Source of the DNA: Prochlorococcus marinus XMU1402
GTDB taxonomy: Bacteria; Cyanobacteriota; Cyanobacteriia; PCC-6307; Cyanobiaceae
DNA length: 64,000 bases
Direction of reading: 5' to 3'
NCBI RefSeq assembly: GCF_017696205.1
Contig: NZ_JAAORD010000002.1
Span: 434,001-498,000 of the forward strand
Positions 37,167 through 47,046 of this stretch are shown in pieces. Position numbers and translations under genes: made by a program. The notes below the pieces were generated by a model, which saw nothing but the letters and a program-made list of their open reading frames with translations, was not told the DNA's origin and ran no database searches. Position 1 is the first letter of the stretch, and each line of letters opens with the position of its first letter.

Positions 37167-37458
37167 GAATTCAGTAAACTTAATATATGAACCAGACAGT
37201 ATCGGAAAAATCGCCCGTTGACTACCTTTTTGTTGTGCAAAATTCCGAACCGAAACATTTTGTATTTTCTTAGATGCACTGGTGTATATAGTTTTTGAGG
37301 ATATTTAAACCTAAAATTGCTTTATAAAAACTTCACATTATCATCTTGTTCTAACAAAAACATTAATAAATCCTGGTTATAGGAAAATTTTTAAAGGCTA
37401 AAAATTTTTTTTTAATTATTATATTTTCATAGTTTCTTTTGTACTTTAGATAAGTAGT
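37167..37458. other. intergenic region between divergent CAAD gene and moeB
   Basis: This 292 nt AT-rich spacer must hold both promoters. I see no RNA gene and no credible open reading frame longer than a few codons. A TATATAGT element around 37286-37293 could serve as a -10 on the plus strand, but the distance to moeB (about 165 nt) would leave a long leader. Confidence 0.4.
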
Positions 37459-38604
37459 ATGCCCAAAGATATCAAATTTAATTACTTAAATACAGATGAA
37501 AAGGAAAGATATCAAAAACATTTAAGCCTTAAAGAGATAGGTTATAAGGGCCAAATAAAACTAAAAAACAGCTCTGTACTATGTATTGGAGCAGGTGGAC
37601 TTGGTTCTTCTGTTTTACTTTATATGGCGGCAGCAGGAATTGGGAAAATTGGAATAGTAGATAATGATCAAGTTGAGAAGTCTAATCTCCAAAGACAGAT
37701 AATTCACGGAACAAATACTATTGGGAATCTTAAAATTGATTCTGCAAGGGAAAGAATAAAAAAATTTAATCCTAATACTGAATTATTAACATTTGGAGAA
37801 AAAATTTATCCTAATAATGCCTTAGAAATAATTAGAGATTTTGATATTATTTGTGATTGTTCTGATAATTTTGGTACTCGATATTTAATAAATGATGCAT
37901 GTCTGCTACTAAACAAACCTCTTGTCTTTGGAAGCGTACAAGGCTTTGAAGGGCAAGTTAGTGTTTTTAATTTACATAAAAAAAGTCCAAATTTAAGAGA
38001 CTTGCTTCCAGAATCACCTTCAAAAAATGCTATCCCAAGTTGTGCCGATTTTGGAGTTGTAGGTGTTTCTACAGGTTTAATAGGAATTCTTCAAGTGAAT
38101 GAAATCATTAAAATCATTTTGAAAAAAGGTGAAATTTTAGATGGTAAAATTTTGATTTTTGATCTGCTGAATATGAATATGAAAAAATTACATTTAAAAA
38201 GCGATCAGGTCAATAAGCAAATAAAAAATCTTTCCCAATTTTTAGATTTTTATAATGAGGATGTCTGTTCTGAGAAAGATAATGAAATCAAAAGGATTAA
38301 CGCTAATGACTTTAATAGCTTGTACAAAACAAAACCTAGCAAAATTCTTTTAATTGATGTTAGGGAATATGAAGAATTTTCTACTTCTGCAATAGAGGGT
38401 TCTATATCAATCCCTCTAAGTCTTTTGAACCAATATTCTGACTTTGAATTTATTCAAAAAGAAAGTTTAGTCAAAGAGATTTTTACCATATGTAAATCAG
38501 GTAAACGTTCTGAAAAAGCATCAAGAATCCTGTCTAAATTCAAAATTCAATCGAGATCAATTGAGGGTGGAATTGAAAAAGTAAATGAATTATTGAGCAA
38601 TTAA
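37459..38604 (+). CDS. moeB: MoeB/ThiF-type E1 adenylyltransferase with rhodanese domain
   Basis: The protein has 381 residues. The nucleotide-binding LCIGAGGLGSSVLLYMAAAGIGKIGIVDND is at 41-70, and CDCSDNFGTRYLIND contains the Mg/adenylate Asp. The rhodanese domain runs from about 295, with the persulfide Cys345 in ICKSGKRSEKAS. It adenylates the C-terminus of a ubiquitin-like sulfur carrier (MoaD or ThiS) and supplies sulfur. The two CxxC zinc pairs of E. coli MoeB are missing: KKSPNLRDLL stands where CYRC should be. It converges on the cobO gene with 15 nt between stops. Confidence 0.92.
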   Translation: MPKDIKFNYLNTDEKERYQKHLSLKEIGYKGQIKLKNSSVLCIGAGGLGSSVLLYMAAAGIGKIGIVDNDQVEKSNLQRQIIHGTNTIGNLKIDSARERIKKFNPNTELLTFGEKIYPNNALEIIRDFDIICDCSDNFGTRYLINDACLLLNKPLVFGSVQGFEGQVSVFNLHKKSPNLRDLLPESPSKNAIPSCADFGVVGVSTGLIGILQVNEIIKIILKKGEILDGKILIFDLLNMNMKKLHLKSDQVNKQIKNLSQFLDFYNEDVCSEKDNEIKRINANDFNSLYKTKPSKILLIDVREYEEFSTSAIEGSISIPLSLLNQYSDFEFIQKESLVKEIFTICKSGKRSEKASRILSKFKIQSRSIEGGIEKVNELLSN

Positions 38605-38619
38605 AACTCTTAAGAAAAT

Positions 38620-39780
38620 TTAGTAATCTACACCTCTTTTCAAATCAACTCCAACATTCGCATAATGCTTATGACAAACCATTTCAGAGTAAACATCGGC
38701 AAGTTCAAAGTAGGATGGTTCATTTTTACATCTTCCAGTAATAACAACTTCTGTTTCTGCTGGTTTTCTTAGGAGCGTTTGATATATTGATTCCACTGGT
38801 AGCAACTCTAAATCAACAGTCGGGTTCAATTCATCTAAAATTATTGTTTTATACAAACCACTCAAAATAGCAGCTTTAGCAATTTCCCATGCTCTTTCAG
38901 CTTCAACATAATCAATTGGTTTTTGCTGACCTCTCCAAACGATCGCATCTCTACCTGAACGCAAATGATCCACCAAATGCGGGTAACTTTCTCTTAATGC
39001 TTCTATGGCAGCATCTTCTGTGTAACCGTTTCCACCTTTCAACCACTGCAATATTAAAACTCTATGGCTTTTATCTTGAGATATTCCTTTACCAATAGCT
39101 TGAAGAGCCTTGCCAAGTGCACTTGTGGATTTCCCTTTTCCTTCACCCGTATAAATCTCAATTCCACCATTAAATCTTCTTTGCCCTATTCGTTTTGATA
39201 AGTCTTCTTTTAAACGTGGTCTCATTTCTGAATGTAGTTGCGATATTCTCACCAAAGAAGTAGGGGCTGCCCTTCCGGTAATAATTATTTCCAGTCCATC
39301 AGGCCGATTTTGAAGAGAATCAACTACTTCCTTGATATCAAGCATTCCTAAATCCAAAACTGGATTCAACTCATCAAGTACAACTACAGAATAAAGAGAA
39401 CTTGCAATTGCCCCTTTAGCAATATTCCAACCTCTTTTAGCCTCACCAATATCAAATTTAGTAACCTGATCAGCATTAAAGAATTCCGATCTTCCTGTCC
39501 TTACATGGTCAATTAAGTGTGGAAAGCCTCTCTGCAAGGCCTCTATAGCCGAATCCTCATCGTATTGCCTCTCAGGACCTTTTAAAAATCTGAGAAGAAG
39601 GACTCTTGACTGTCTTTTTTCGCATATCCCTAATCCTATTGTCCTTAGCACAACACCCAAAGCAGCTTGACTTTTACCTTTCCCTTCTCCATCATAAATA
39701 TGCAATTGACCTTTTGACCTCTCTTGACTGTCACTTGCTGTGACTATTCCAATCCCTCTATTTCTATTTGTATTCGTCAA
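38620..39780 (-). CDS. cobO: tandem-domain cob(I)yrinic acid a,c-diamide adenosyltransferase
   Basis: The protein has 386 residues, about twice the usual CobA/CobO length. It contains two complete copies of the CobA fold, each with P-loop GEGKGKS (31-37 and 212-218), a D-SAIEALQRGFPHLIDHVR type segment (EAAIEALRESYPHLVDHLRS in copy 2), VVLDELNP (copy 1 near 134-140; copy 2 IILDELNP) and ITGR. It transfers the adenosyl group from ATP to the cobalt of the corrinoid. CobA acts as a homodimer, so the fusion may be a covalent dimer. The copies have diverged, so one may be regulatory. Confidence 0.9.
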   Translation of the reverse strand: MTNTNRNRGIGIVTASDSQERSKGQLHIYDGEGKGKSQAALGVVLRTIGLGICEKRQSRVLLLRFLKGPERQYDEDSAIEALQRGFPHLIDHVRTGRSEFFNADQVTKFDIGEAKRGWNIAKGAIASSLYSVVVLDELNPVLDLGMLDIKEVVDSLQNRPDGLEIIITGRAAPTSLVRISQLHSEMRPRLKEDLSKRIGQRRFNGGIEIYTGEGKGKSTSALGKALQAIGKGISQDKSHRVLILQWLKGGNGYTEDAAIEALRESYPHLVDHLRSGRDAIVWRGQQKPIDYVEAERAWEIAKAAILSGLYKTIILDELNPTVDLELLPVESIYQTLLRKPAETEVVITGRCKNEPSYFELADVYSEMVCHKHYANVGVDLKRGVDY

Positions 39781-39888
39781 TTGAATAACGTGAATAAATT
39801 TAATCTAAGATATAGTTAAGATTATTATTAAAAATTTAATAATAAATTCAACCTATTCATAGGTAATCTGAATACTAAAGTAATTAGC

Positions 39889-40713
39889 ATGTTCAATCAA
39901 CTAGAAATTCTCTCTGATGAACAAAGTGAAAAACTTTATACAATAAGAAGATACATTAAGGATCTTGATAGCGTGTGTATTGCGTATTCAGGAGGAGTCG
40001 ACAGTACATTAGTAACATCATTAGCATTCGAGCAATTAGGTAGTAAAGCCATTGCAATTACTGGTATTTCTCCTGCATTAGCAAATACACTTCGTGAAGA
40101 AGCAAAAAGTCAAGCAAAATGGATCGGAGTAAAGCATTTAGAAATCAAAACATCAGAATTAGACCATCCAAGTTACAGTAAAAATCCCAAAGATAGATGT
40201 TTTGCGTGCAAAAAAGAGCTTCATAAACATACAACTTACTTATCAAAAAAACTGAACTACAAGAATGTTTTAGATGGAGTAAATCTTGATGATCTTAAAG
40301 ATTATAGGCCAGGTATAGAGGCTGCAAAAAAGGCAGGAGTTATTTCTCCTCTTGCAAAATTTCAATTTTCAAAAAAAGATATTCGTGATATATCAAGAGC
40401 ATTAGGTTTTCCTTGGTGGGACAAACCTGCTCAACCTTGTCTATCATCAAGATTTCCTTATGGTCATGAAATCACTAATGAGAGGCTAAAAATGGTGGAA
40501 AAAGCAGAAGAATATCTAAAAGAAGGTGGTTTATCGGATGTCAGAGTTAGATGCCAAGGCTCAACAGCAAGAATAGAAATTCCCCAAGATGAATTAAAAC
40601 ATTTTTTTAATAAATTTAATTTTCATGAATTAGTCCAATATTTTTCAAATTTAGGATTTAATTGCACGAGCCTAGATCTCGAGGGACTAATAAGCGGAAA
40701 ATTAAATAGATGA
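39889..40713 (+). CDS. larE: LarE-like ATP-dependent sacrificial sulfur transferase
   Basis: The protein has 274 residues. The PP-loop is YSGGVDSTLV (34-42). DRCFACKKELH gives a CxxC pair, and QPCLSSRFPYGHEIT is the LarE PCLxSR signature. LarE donates sulfur to the nickel-pincer cofactor of lactate racemase. No larB, larC or larA gene is in the window, so the true acceptor in this organism is uncertain. It is divergently placed from cobO. Confidence 0.88.
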   Translation: MFNQLEILSDEQSEKLYTIRRYIKDLDSVCIAYSGGVDSTLVTSLAFEQLGSKAIAITGISPALANTLREEAKSQAKWIGVKHLEIKTSELDHPSYSKNPKDRCFACKKELHKHTTYLSKKLNYKNVLDGVNLDDLKDYRPGIEAAKKAGVISPLAKFQFSKKDIRDISRALGFPWWDKPAQPCLSSRFPYGHEITNERLKMVEKAEEYLKEGGLSDVRVRCQGSTARIEIPQDELKHFFNKFNFHELVQYFSNLGFNCTSLDLEGLISGKLNR

Positions 40714-40723
40714 AAGTTTCAAG

Positions 40724-41158
40724 TTAAACAAAAGTTCTCGTCTGTTTAGGGACTTCTACGGGAGGATTACGCTCAATTATACGCAAAGAATGTTCTTCAG
40801 CATTCAAAGATTTGATTAAATATTGACTAGCTAGTTCAGGCATCATATTTTGACCACATGTAAAAATATCGACTGCAGAATAGTTAGATTCTGGCCAAGT
40901 ATGTATTGAAATATGAGATTCCGCGAGTAAAGCAATTGCTGTAACACCTTGAGGTTCAAACTTATTACTTATTAAATTCAAAACTGTAGCATTTGCCAAT
41001 TTTGAGGCCCTATTTAATGTACAGCGCAAAAAGGATTCATCATTTAATTTTTCGGAATCACATCTATAAAGTTCTAATAAAAGGTGCTTACTTTGATGAA
41101 TTAATTTATTATCGTCACTAAACGAATGCAAAATTTGATTTTTTTTAGGTACTTCCAT
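40724..41158 (-). CDS. speD: S-adenosylmethionine decarboxylase proenzyme
   Basis: The protein has 144 residues, the short bacterial class. LLAESHISIHTWPESNYSAVDIFTCG contains the Glu80-Ser81 autocleavage site; Ser81 becomes the pyruvoyl group. It decarboxylates SAM for polyamine synthesis. It sits 51 nt downstream of recF and converges with larE. Confidence 0.93.
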   Translation of the reverse strand: MEVPKKNQILHSFSDDNKLIHQSKHLLLELYRCDSEKLNDESFLRCTLNRASKLANATVLNLISNKFEPQGVTAIALLAESHISIHTWPESNYSAVDIFTCGQNMMPELASQYLIKSLNAEEHSLRIIERNPPVEVPKQTRTFV

Positions 41159-41209
41159 TAAAAAAATTTATATAAGTATAAGATTAGCTAAAAATCATCA
41201 TTTTTAGAA

Positions 41210-42310
41210 TTATAAATAAATCATTTGTGAAGAGCCTATGAAAGATTGATTAAATTTATCTAGATGTGTCGCGCTTATTAAACATTGACTATCTTTGCCG
41301 ACAGAATTTAGTAACAAATTTTGTCTTGTTATATCTAGTTCCGCTAAAACATCATCTAATATAAGTATTGGAGGAATATTTAATGTTTTAGTTAATAAAT
41401 CTAGTTCGGCCATCTTTAAAGCCAAGATAAAGGTTCTTTGCTGCCCAGATGAACCATATTTTCTAACTGAACTATTATTAATTAGAAACTCAATATCATC
41501 ACGGTGTGGACCAAAGCTACATTTCCCAGTCAAAGCTTCCATTGAACGCTGATTTAATAATTGCTCTAATACTTTCTTACGTATAAATTCTTCTTCTTCA
41601 TCTTCTGGGCTTATATTTTGTATACCTGAAAGGAAATTTATATCTATTTGCTCCTTAGATTTACTTAAGTGATTATGCCAATACTCAACATATGGTTTGA
41701 TTTTTAATAAAGCTCTTCTTCTACGTCTAAAAATTCTTGTACTTATTATTGACATTTGGATATCAAAACTTTCTACAATGTCATATGATTGGTCATTAAG
41801 AGAGCTTTTTGAACGCCAAAAATAACTTCTTTGTTTTAAAAGCCTGTTGAATCTACTTATTAAGTCTAAATATACGGGTTCAAGCTGAACGACAACTTTA
41901 TCAATCCATGTTCTTCGATAACTTGGTTCACTTCTAACAATATCTATATCATTAGAACAAAAACATACGCTTCGAATATAATTCTTTATTGCACTATGCT
42001 TTTTTAAGATTGATTCATTTACATAAATTTTTTTAGGTCCTTTCCGAAACAAATTCAACTTTAAATCATCTTTAAAATCTATTTGCCCCATAACGACAGC
42101 CATATCACTATCATTTTCTATTAAATCTTTATCACTTAATGCTCTATTAGATTTTAATTGACTTAAAAATTCAACCGATTCAAGTAAATTTGACTTGCCA
42201 ATACCATTGCAGCCAAGAACTATAGCTCTTTGCTCTTTTAGATCAATTTCAAAACTTTTATGGTTCCGAAAATTTTTAATTTTTAAGTTATTTAAAAAAA
42301 TTTTCTTAAT
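41210..42310 (-). CDS. recF: RecF recombination mediator, non-standard start
   Basis: RecF loads RecA at gaps. The Walker A GCNGIGKSNLLES and signature SFGPHRDDIEF with GSSGQQRTFILALKMAELD and Walker B ILDDVLAELD are all present. The first in-frame ATG, at 42103, would discard the Walker A and leave 297 residues. Homology extends upstream through NNLKIKNFRNHKSFEIDLK, with no in-frame ATG, GTG or TTG before the divergent tRNA-Arg. I give the end as the ATT at 42310 (366 aa, normal length). An out-of-frame ATG at 42317 would reach the frame if the TTTTTTT run were 8 T, so slippage or a homopolymer error is an alternative. Confidence 0.85.
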   Translation of the reverse strand: MKKIFLNNLKIKNFRNHKSFEIDLKEQRAIVLGCNGIGKSNLLESVEFLSQLKSNRALSDKDLIENDSDMAVVMGQIDFKDDLKLNLFRKGPKKIYVNESILKKHSAIKNYIRSVCFCSNDIDIVRSEPSYRRTWIDKVVVQLEPVYLDLISRFNRLLKQRSYFWRSKSSLNDQSYDIVESFDIQMSIISTRIFRRRRRALLKIKPYVEYWHNHLSKSKEQIDINFLSGIQNISPEDEEEEFIRKKVLEQLLNQRSMEALTGKCSFGPHRDDIEFLINNSSVRKYGSSGQQRTFILALKMAELDLLTKTLNIPPILILDDVLAELDITRQNLLLNSVGKDSQCLISATHLDKFNQSFIGSSQMIYL

Positions 42311-42377
42311 GCATTCATTAATTAACCTAGCTAAATTAAAAGTATTTAGATTTTCTTTAAAGAAATTGAAAATTAAA

Positions 42378-42451
42378 GGGCATGTAGCTCAGTTGGATAG
42401 AGCATCAGATTCCGGTTCTGATAGTCGGGGGTTCGAATCCCTCCATGCCCG
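42378..42451 (+). tRNA. tRNA-Arg(CCG)
   Basis: This is a 74 nt cloverleaf with acceptor GGGCATG/CATGCCC, anticodon stem TCAGA/TCTGA around loop TTCCGGT giving CCG, and T-arm GGGTTCGAATCCC. CCA is not encoded. It is divergent from recF and convergent with the acetyltransferase-like gene. Confidence 0.97.
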
Positions 42452-42461
42452 TAACATAATT

Positions 42462-42908
42462 TTAAAGTTTATATCCCATTACTCTTATGCCATTGGGATC
42501 TAGTATAAATCCATTTTCTTCTAAACTAATTAATGAAGAAACAGGAGCCTGGACAGAAATACTACATCCAGGCATTTCTCTATTTATTTTCTCAAGAGTG
42601 AGTTGAAGCAATACTGCATAAAAAAGTTTCTGGTTATTTCCTGTTAATGCACTTAAATTCCATAAGTTAGCATTCAATCCTCTGTCTGATGTAACCCTTA
42701 CGAAGCCATATAATTTATTTTTTAATTCATTTTGTATGGTGAAGAAGAAATTGCTTTTCTGAATAGCCTCAGACAGTGGTTTTATTGGGAATGTCTCACA
42801 ACCACAATTAACTAAAAGTTTGTTAACTTCCTTAGCTAATGGGATCTTAGAAGAGTTAACAAAATAACCTTCAGGAAGAATAAGTTTTTTTTTAGAAAAA
42901 TATTGCAA
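42462..42908 (-). CDS. GNAT-like acetyltransferase family protein
   Basis: The protein has 148 residues. The central part (NKLYGFVRVTSDRGLNANLWNLSA...KLFYAVLLQLTLEKINREMPGCSISVQAP) has the strand-helix order of a GNAT fold, and ENGFILDPNGIRVMGYKL is a typical GNAT C-terminal strand pair. The usual R/QxxGxG/A acetyl-CoA loop is not obvious. It starts 3 nt after ppc and is likely its operon partner. The substrate is unknown. Confidence 0.6.
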   Translation of the reverse strand: MQYFSKKKLILPEGYFVNSSKIPLAKEVNKLLVNCGCETFPIKPLSEAIQKSNFFFTIQNELKNKLYGFVRVTSDRGLNANLWNLSALTGNNQKLFYAVLLQLTLEKINREMPGCSISVQAPVSSLISLEENGFILDPNGIRVMGYKL

Positions 42909-42911
42909 TTA

Positions 42912-45878
42912 TCAACCTGTATTTCTCATGCCAGCTGCAATTCCATTAATAGTTAAGAGTGCCCCTCTTAATAGTTCACTTCTACTATAAGCTCTTCTAG
43001 ATTCATCTTTTTCAAAAAATTCGCTAATTGGGGGTTGTCTTGTTTGGTCTCTAAGTCTTCTTAAAAGTGAAACCTGCAAAAATCCTAGAGGGATGATTGT
43101 CTTATTTCTCAAATTTACTGATGATTTTAAGTCTCTATCAGATTCTAGAAGCTTATTTTTACCAGTTATTTCAAGAATTAAAGATTTTGTTAGATTATAT
43201 TCTTTAGATATTACTTCAAAAATAATATCGAATGACTCTCTATTTTCTTTACTACCAAGAGTATCAACATAATATTTGGCAACTTCTAAATCTACTTTGG
43301 ATAATGTCATTTCTACCTTAGATATGAGCATCCTAAAAAATGGCCATCTTTGATGCAAAACTCGTAATAATTCAATTTGTTTAGGATCTAAATTTAATTC
43401 AGATGATAAAGCAGTACCCACTCCAAACCAACTAGGCAATAGAAATCTACTTTGTGTCCAACCAAATACCCAAGGAATAGCTCTTAAACTTGACAAATCT
43501 TTTGCGCCTTTTTTTCTTCTCGCAGGTCTACTAGATATTTGTAATTTACTTATTTCTTCAATTGGAGTTACCTCTTGAAAAAAATCTAACAAATCAGGAT
43601 TTTCATGCACTAATTTTCTGTAGTGGGACCTTGATGTTTCTGCTAGTCTAGACATTAATTGATTCCATTCTGGAGTATCATCAAGCCTGTTATTTACTAG
43701 ACTATTTTGAATAACAGCTGTAGTAACCGTTTCGAGATTATATAAAGCCAATTCAGGAAGACTATATTTTGAAGCTAAAACCTCACCTTGTTCTGTTATT
43801 TTTATTCGCCCTTTTAAAGTACCACTTGGTTGAGCCAATATTGCCTGATAAGCTGGTCCTCCCCCTCGACCTACAGATCCGCCTCTTCCATGAAAAAGCC
43901 TTAGCAATAGATTATTTTTATTTGCAAGATTTTGCAGAGCTATTTGTGCTCTATGAATTTCCCAATTACTTGAAACAAACCCTGAATCTTTATTACTATC
44001 AGAATACCCAAGCATTAATTCTTGAAGGGGTTTAAAAGATTCTCCAACTTTTGGCAATAATGATTTATAGAAATCTAATTTAAATAACTTTTCCATTACT
44101 TCTGGAGCTCTTTTCAGATCTTCAACAGTTTCAAAAAGAGGAACGACTAGTAGTTTTGACTTTTGAGGATTTTGATCTAGAAGTCCCATTTCTTTTGCCA
44201 ACAATAAAACTTCCAGCAAGTCAGATGCACTATGACTCATTGAAATTACATAAGAATGACAAATACGACTGCCAAATTCTTGCTGCAGTCTCTTAACCAT
44301 TTTAAAAACTGAAAAGGTTTCTTCTGTAGTTTTTGTCCAGTTAACATCAGAGGGGATTAAAGGCCTTTTTGTATTTAATTCTTCTATAAGCCATTTAACT
44401 TTCTCTTCTTCAGACATTTGATTGTATTGCAAAGATAAATCGAGATAATTTGTAAGCTCCTCTATTGCCTCGCTGTGCCTTGTACTTTCTTGACGAATAT
44501 CTAAACTTGCTAAAGAAAATCCAAAAATATGAACCTGAGTAAGTAGATTATTAACCGCTTCGCAAGTTAGATCTGTACTAATAAGGCTATTTTTAATCAG
44601 TTCTAAATCATAAGTAAATTCATTAACTGATTTGTAATATAAGTTTTCAACTTTTTCTATATTTTTAGTATCTATTTCCCCCTCTAAGTCAAATTTCCAG
44701 CCACTATCAGCTAGTAAATTGTTTCTTTCTTGTGTTAATCTTAATTTTTCTAAAATATAACTTAATTTCAATCTATAAGGTTCTGATCTATACCTTGTAG
44801 CCCTAGCTTCATAGATTTCTGGGAACTTAACTCTATCTGTTTCTAATGATTCTAAGAGAGAGGAACTAACTTGGCTCCATTGCATAGATACACTTAGTTG
44901 ATCTCTAAGATTAGAAATTGCAATAATATATCTCTCCAACATTAACTGCCTTTGGTAGCAAGCAGTTCTCCATGTTATGTCAGGAGTAACCGATGGATTA
45001 CCATCTCTGTCGGAGCCAACCCAAGAACCAAAGTTGCAAAAAGATTCAGATGGCATCTGAACATCTGGATAATTTTCGGTAAGTGCTTCAAAAATTCTGC
45101 CTCTTAATTGGGGCATTGCATTAAATAAAACTTGCTGAAAATAATGCAAGGCATAATCTACTTCGTCTAAAACTGAAGGTTTAAATTGATGTAATTCGTC
45201 TGTTCTCCACCAAAGTCTTACTTCCTCCTTTAATTGAGTCTTTAAAGAGTTTTTTTCTTCTTTTGTTAAAAACTGCTCAACCTGTATTTTTTTTAACAAA
45301 TTTGCCACTCTGGTTTGTTTATGTCTAATCGTATGTCTTACTATCTCGGTTGGATGAGCAGTAAAAACTAAACGAATGTCTATTTCCTGTAATAACTCCT
45401 CTAATTTTCCAGGAGGTACATTTAATTTTCTCAGTCTATAAAATAATTCTCTAAATGTTACTGGGGCATTTTGTCTAGCTAATGCTGGGGCAAAAGGATC
45501 AAGATTGTCGGGAGATTTTTGAACATTCTTATTGGTAAAGCTTTGAATATATCTATCTTCCTCAACTCTTTGTTCCAAAATATTGACTAGTTGAAAATAT
45601 AATGAAAAAGCTCTAGCTGCTGCTATTGATTCTGCCAAATCCATGGAATTTACAATATCAACTATCTCTTTTTTAAAAGTTTTTGAAGTATCGTCATCAA
45701 TTTGTTTTGAAGAACTTAATTCTTTAAGTTGAATTAATCTCTCTGCTTGCTCATTAGGGCATTCTTCTCGAAGCACAGATTCCCATAAATCTTCTATTAG
45801 GGGGCGATTTTTATCAAGTGGATCATTATTACTTATAAGATCCATTTTATTATTTTCCTTCTGTTTAAAAGATTCCAT
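42912..45878 (-). CDS. ppc: phosphoenolpyruvate carboxylase
   Basis: The protein has 988 residues. [17 protein letters not shown] carries the catalytic His, [11 protein letters not shown] and [14 protein letters not shown] are the PEP-site motifs, and the protein ends RNTG, the conserved PEPC C-terminus. It carboxylates PEP to oxaloacetate for anaplerosis. There is no N-terminal plant-type phosphorylation motif. Confidence 0.98.
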   Translation of the reverse strand: MESFKQKENNKMDLISNNDPLDKNRPLIEDLWESVLREECPNEQAERLIQLKELSSSKQIDDDTSKTFKKEIVDIVNSMDLAESIAAARAFSLYFQLVNILEQRVEEDRYIQSFTNKNVQKSPDNLDPFAPALARQNAPVTFRELFYRLRKLNVPPGKLEELLQEIDIRLVFTAHPTEIVRHTIRHKQTRVANLLKKIQVEQFLTKEEKNSLKTQLKEEVRLWWRTDELHQFKPSVLDEVDYALHYFQQVLFNAMPQLRGRIFEALTENYPDVQMPSESFCNFGSWVGSDRDGNPSVTPDITWRTACYQRQLMLERYIIAISNLRDQLSVSMQWSQVSSSLLESLETDRVKFPEIYEARATRYRSEPYRLKLSYILEKLRLTQERNNLLADSGWKFDLEGEIDTKNIEKVENLYYKSVNEFTYDLELIKNSLISTDLTCEAVNNLLTQVHIFGFSLASLDIRQESTRHSEAIEELTNYLDLSLQYNQMSEEEKVKWLIEELNTKRPLIPSDVNWTKTTEETFSVFKMVKRLQQEFGSRICHSYVISMSHSASDLLEVLLLAKEMGLLDQNPQKSKLLVVPLFETVEDLKRAPEVMEKLFKLDFYKSLLPKVGESFKPLQELMLGYSDSNKDSGFVSSNWEIHRAQIALQNLANKNNLLLRLFHGRGGSVGRGGGPAYQAILAQPSGTLKGRIKITEQGEVLASKYSLPELALYNLETVTTAVIQNSLVNNRLDDTPEWNQLMSRLAETSRSHYRKLVHENPDLLDFFQEVTPIEEISKLQISSRPARRKKGAKDLSSLRAIPWVFGWTQSRFLLPSWFGVGTALSSELNLDPKQIELLRVLHQRWPFFRMLISKVEMTLSKVDLEVAKYYVDTLGSKENRESFDIIFEVISKEYNLTKSLILEITGKNKLLESDRDLKSSVNLRNKTIIPLGFLQVSLLRRLRDQTRQPPISEFFEKDESRRAYSRSELLRGALLTINGIAAGMRNTG

Positions 45879-45927
45879 ATGTTTATTATGTCACAAGTAA
45901 AATTGTTCAGATAAAATGTTTATTTAA

Positions 45928-47046
45928 TCAAATACTCTCTTCTTCATTTCTGATCATATCATCAATAGTAATTTTCATGATTTGCTCAATAGAAAGGCCT
46001 TGTTTATATTGATTGATCCATTTCATAGATTGATTACCTTCTTCAAGCACTTTATAGATGGGTTGCAAAAGATGTTTCATATTAAATTTTTCTGCTGTAG
46101 AGGACAAATCTGATAATAAGTTTTGAATCCATTCTCTACAAATTATTTTTTTACCATCTTGCCAGCAAATTAACTCTGCATTCAAACTATCTCTAGCAGC
46201 ATTAATTTCATTTTGGTCACATATTTCTGATAATTTATCAGTAGAAAAAATACTTGCTGTCATAGGATCTAAAGTGTTTATATTTTCAAAAAGATCTAAA
46301 ATCCTGAGTTCTAGCATTGCCGTTATCCCCAATAACAAATTAATATCATGAACGAAATCACAAATTCTTAATTCCAAACGATCAATAATTAAAGGCCTTT
46401 GAGGACCATTTGGTCTAATTGAAGACCAAAAATGCCTGATATTTTGCATATTTTTATTAGCTATATTTTCCTCGATCCAATCGATATAAGAATTATGATT
46501 TACAAAAAAAGGAACTTTACTTGGTGTTTTTGGAAACTGAATCCATCTCTGAGAGTGATTTTCCGTAATTTTATTATTTAAAAAAGGTGAGCTAGCACTT
46601 ATGGATAGATACAAAGCAGCCTCAGACCTTATAAGTCTAATAGCAGCAAAAAGTTTATCTAAGTCATCTATTCCTATATTTATGTGGACACTGGAAGTTG
46701 CAATAGAAATCCCATAGTTATCTTGTATAAATTGATGATAAACATTATCAATTTCTGATCTTTGAAATTGAATATCGTGTTTAAAGCAAAGTGTAGATGA
46801 AGGAATGATCGTTAAATTTTTAGCATTTAGCCACTTTCTTAACTTTCTTCTTGGATTTATTAATTTCTCATATAAAAAATTGTAGTCTTTTTCAGGTGTT
46901 GTTATATATTCAACGTTTCTATTATCTGGCTCTTTAACAAAATCAAGAAATTTTTTCTCAATTTCAGCAGAAACACCAATATGAGAATTTACAGAACCCG
47001 TGAAAAGTTCTACCTCAAAACCCTTATAAAGATTATTTTGACTCAT
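45928..47046 (-). CDS. gshA: glutamate-cysteine ligase, cyanobacterial type
   Basis: The protein has 372 residues, starting LYKGFEVELFTGSVNSHIGVSAEIEKKFLDFV, with SSVHINIGIDDLDKLFAAIRLIR and RPLIIDRLELRICDFVHDI, typical of the cyanobacterial GshA. It catalyses the first step of glutathione synthesis. The ATG overlaps the trpE stop by 4 nt. Confidence 0.9.
   Translation of the reverse strand: MSQNNLYKGFEVELFTGSVNSHIGVSAEIEKKFLDFVKEPDNRNVEYITTPEKDYNFLYEKLINPRRKLRKWLNAKNLTIIPSSTLCFKHDIQFQRSEIDNVYHQFIQDNYGISIATSSVHINIGIDDLDKLFAAIRLIRSEAALYLSISASSPFLNNKITENHSQRWIQFPKTPSKVPFFVNHNSYIDWIEENIANKNMQNIRHFWSSIRPNGPQRPLIIDRLELRICDFVHDINLLLGITAMLELRILDLFENINTLDPMTASIFSTDKLSEICDQNEINAARDSLNAELICWQDGKKIICREWIQNLLSDLSSTAEKFNMKHLLQPIYKVLEEGNQSMKWINQYKQGLSIEQIMKITIDDMIRNEEESI

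Noticed and set aside
42378-42451. tRNA-Arg as a second island border
   Set aside because: Both sides carry core genes (recF, ppc) and I found no truncated copy of its 3' end nearby. The same holds for tRNA-Gln and tRNA-Cys.
42195-42503. Open frame of 102 codons on the plus strand across tRNA-Arg
   Set aside because: It contains the translated tRNA (AQLDRASDSGSDSRGFESLHA type string) and antisense recF, so it is a chance frame.
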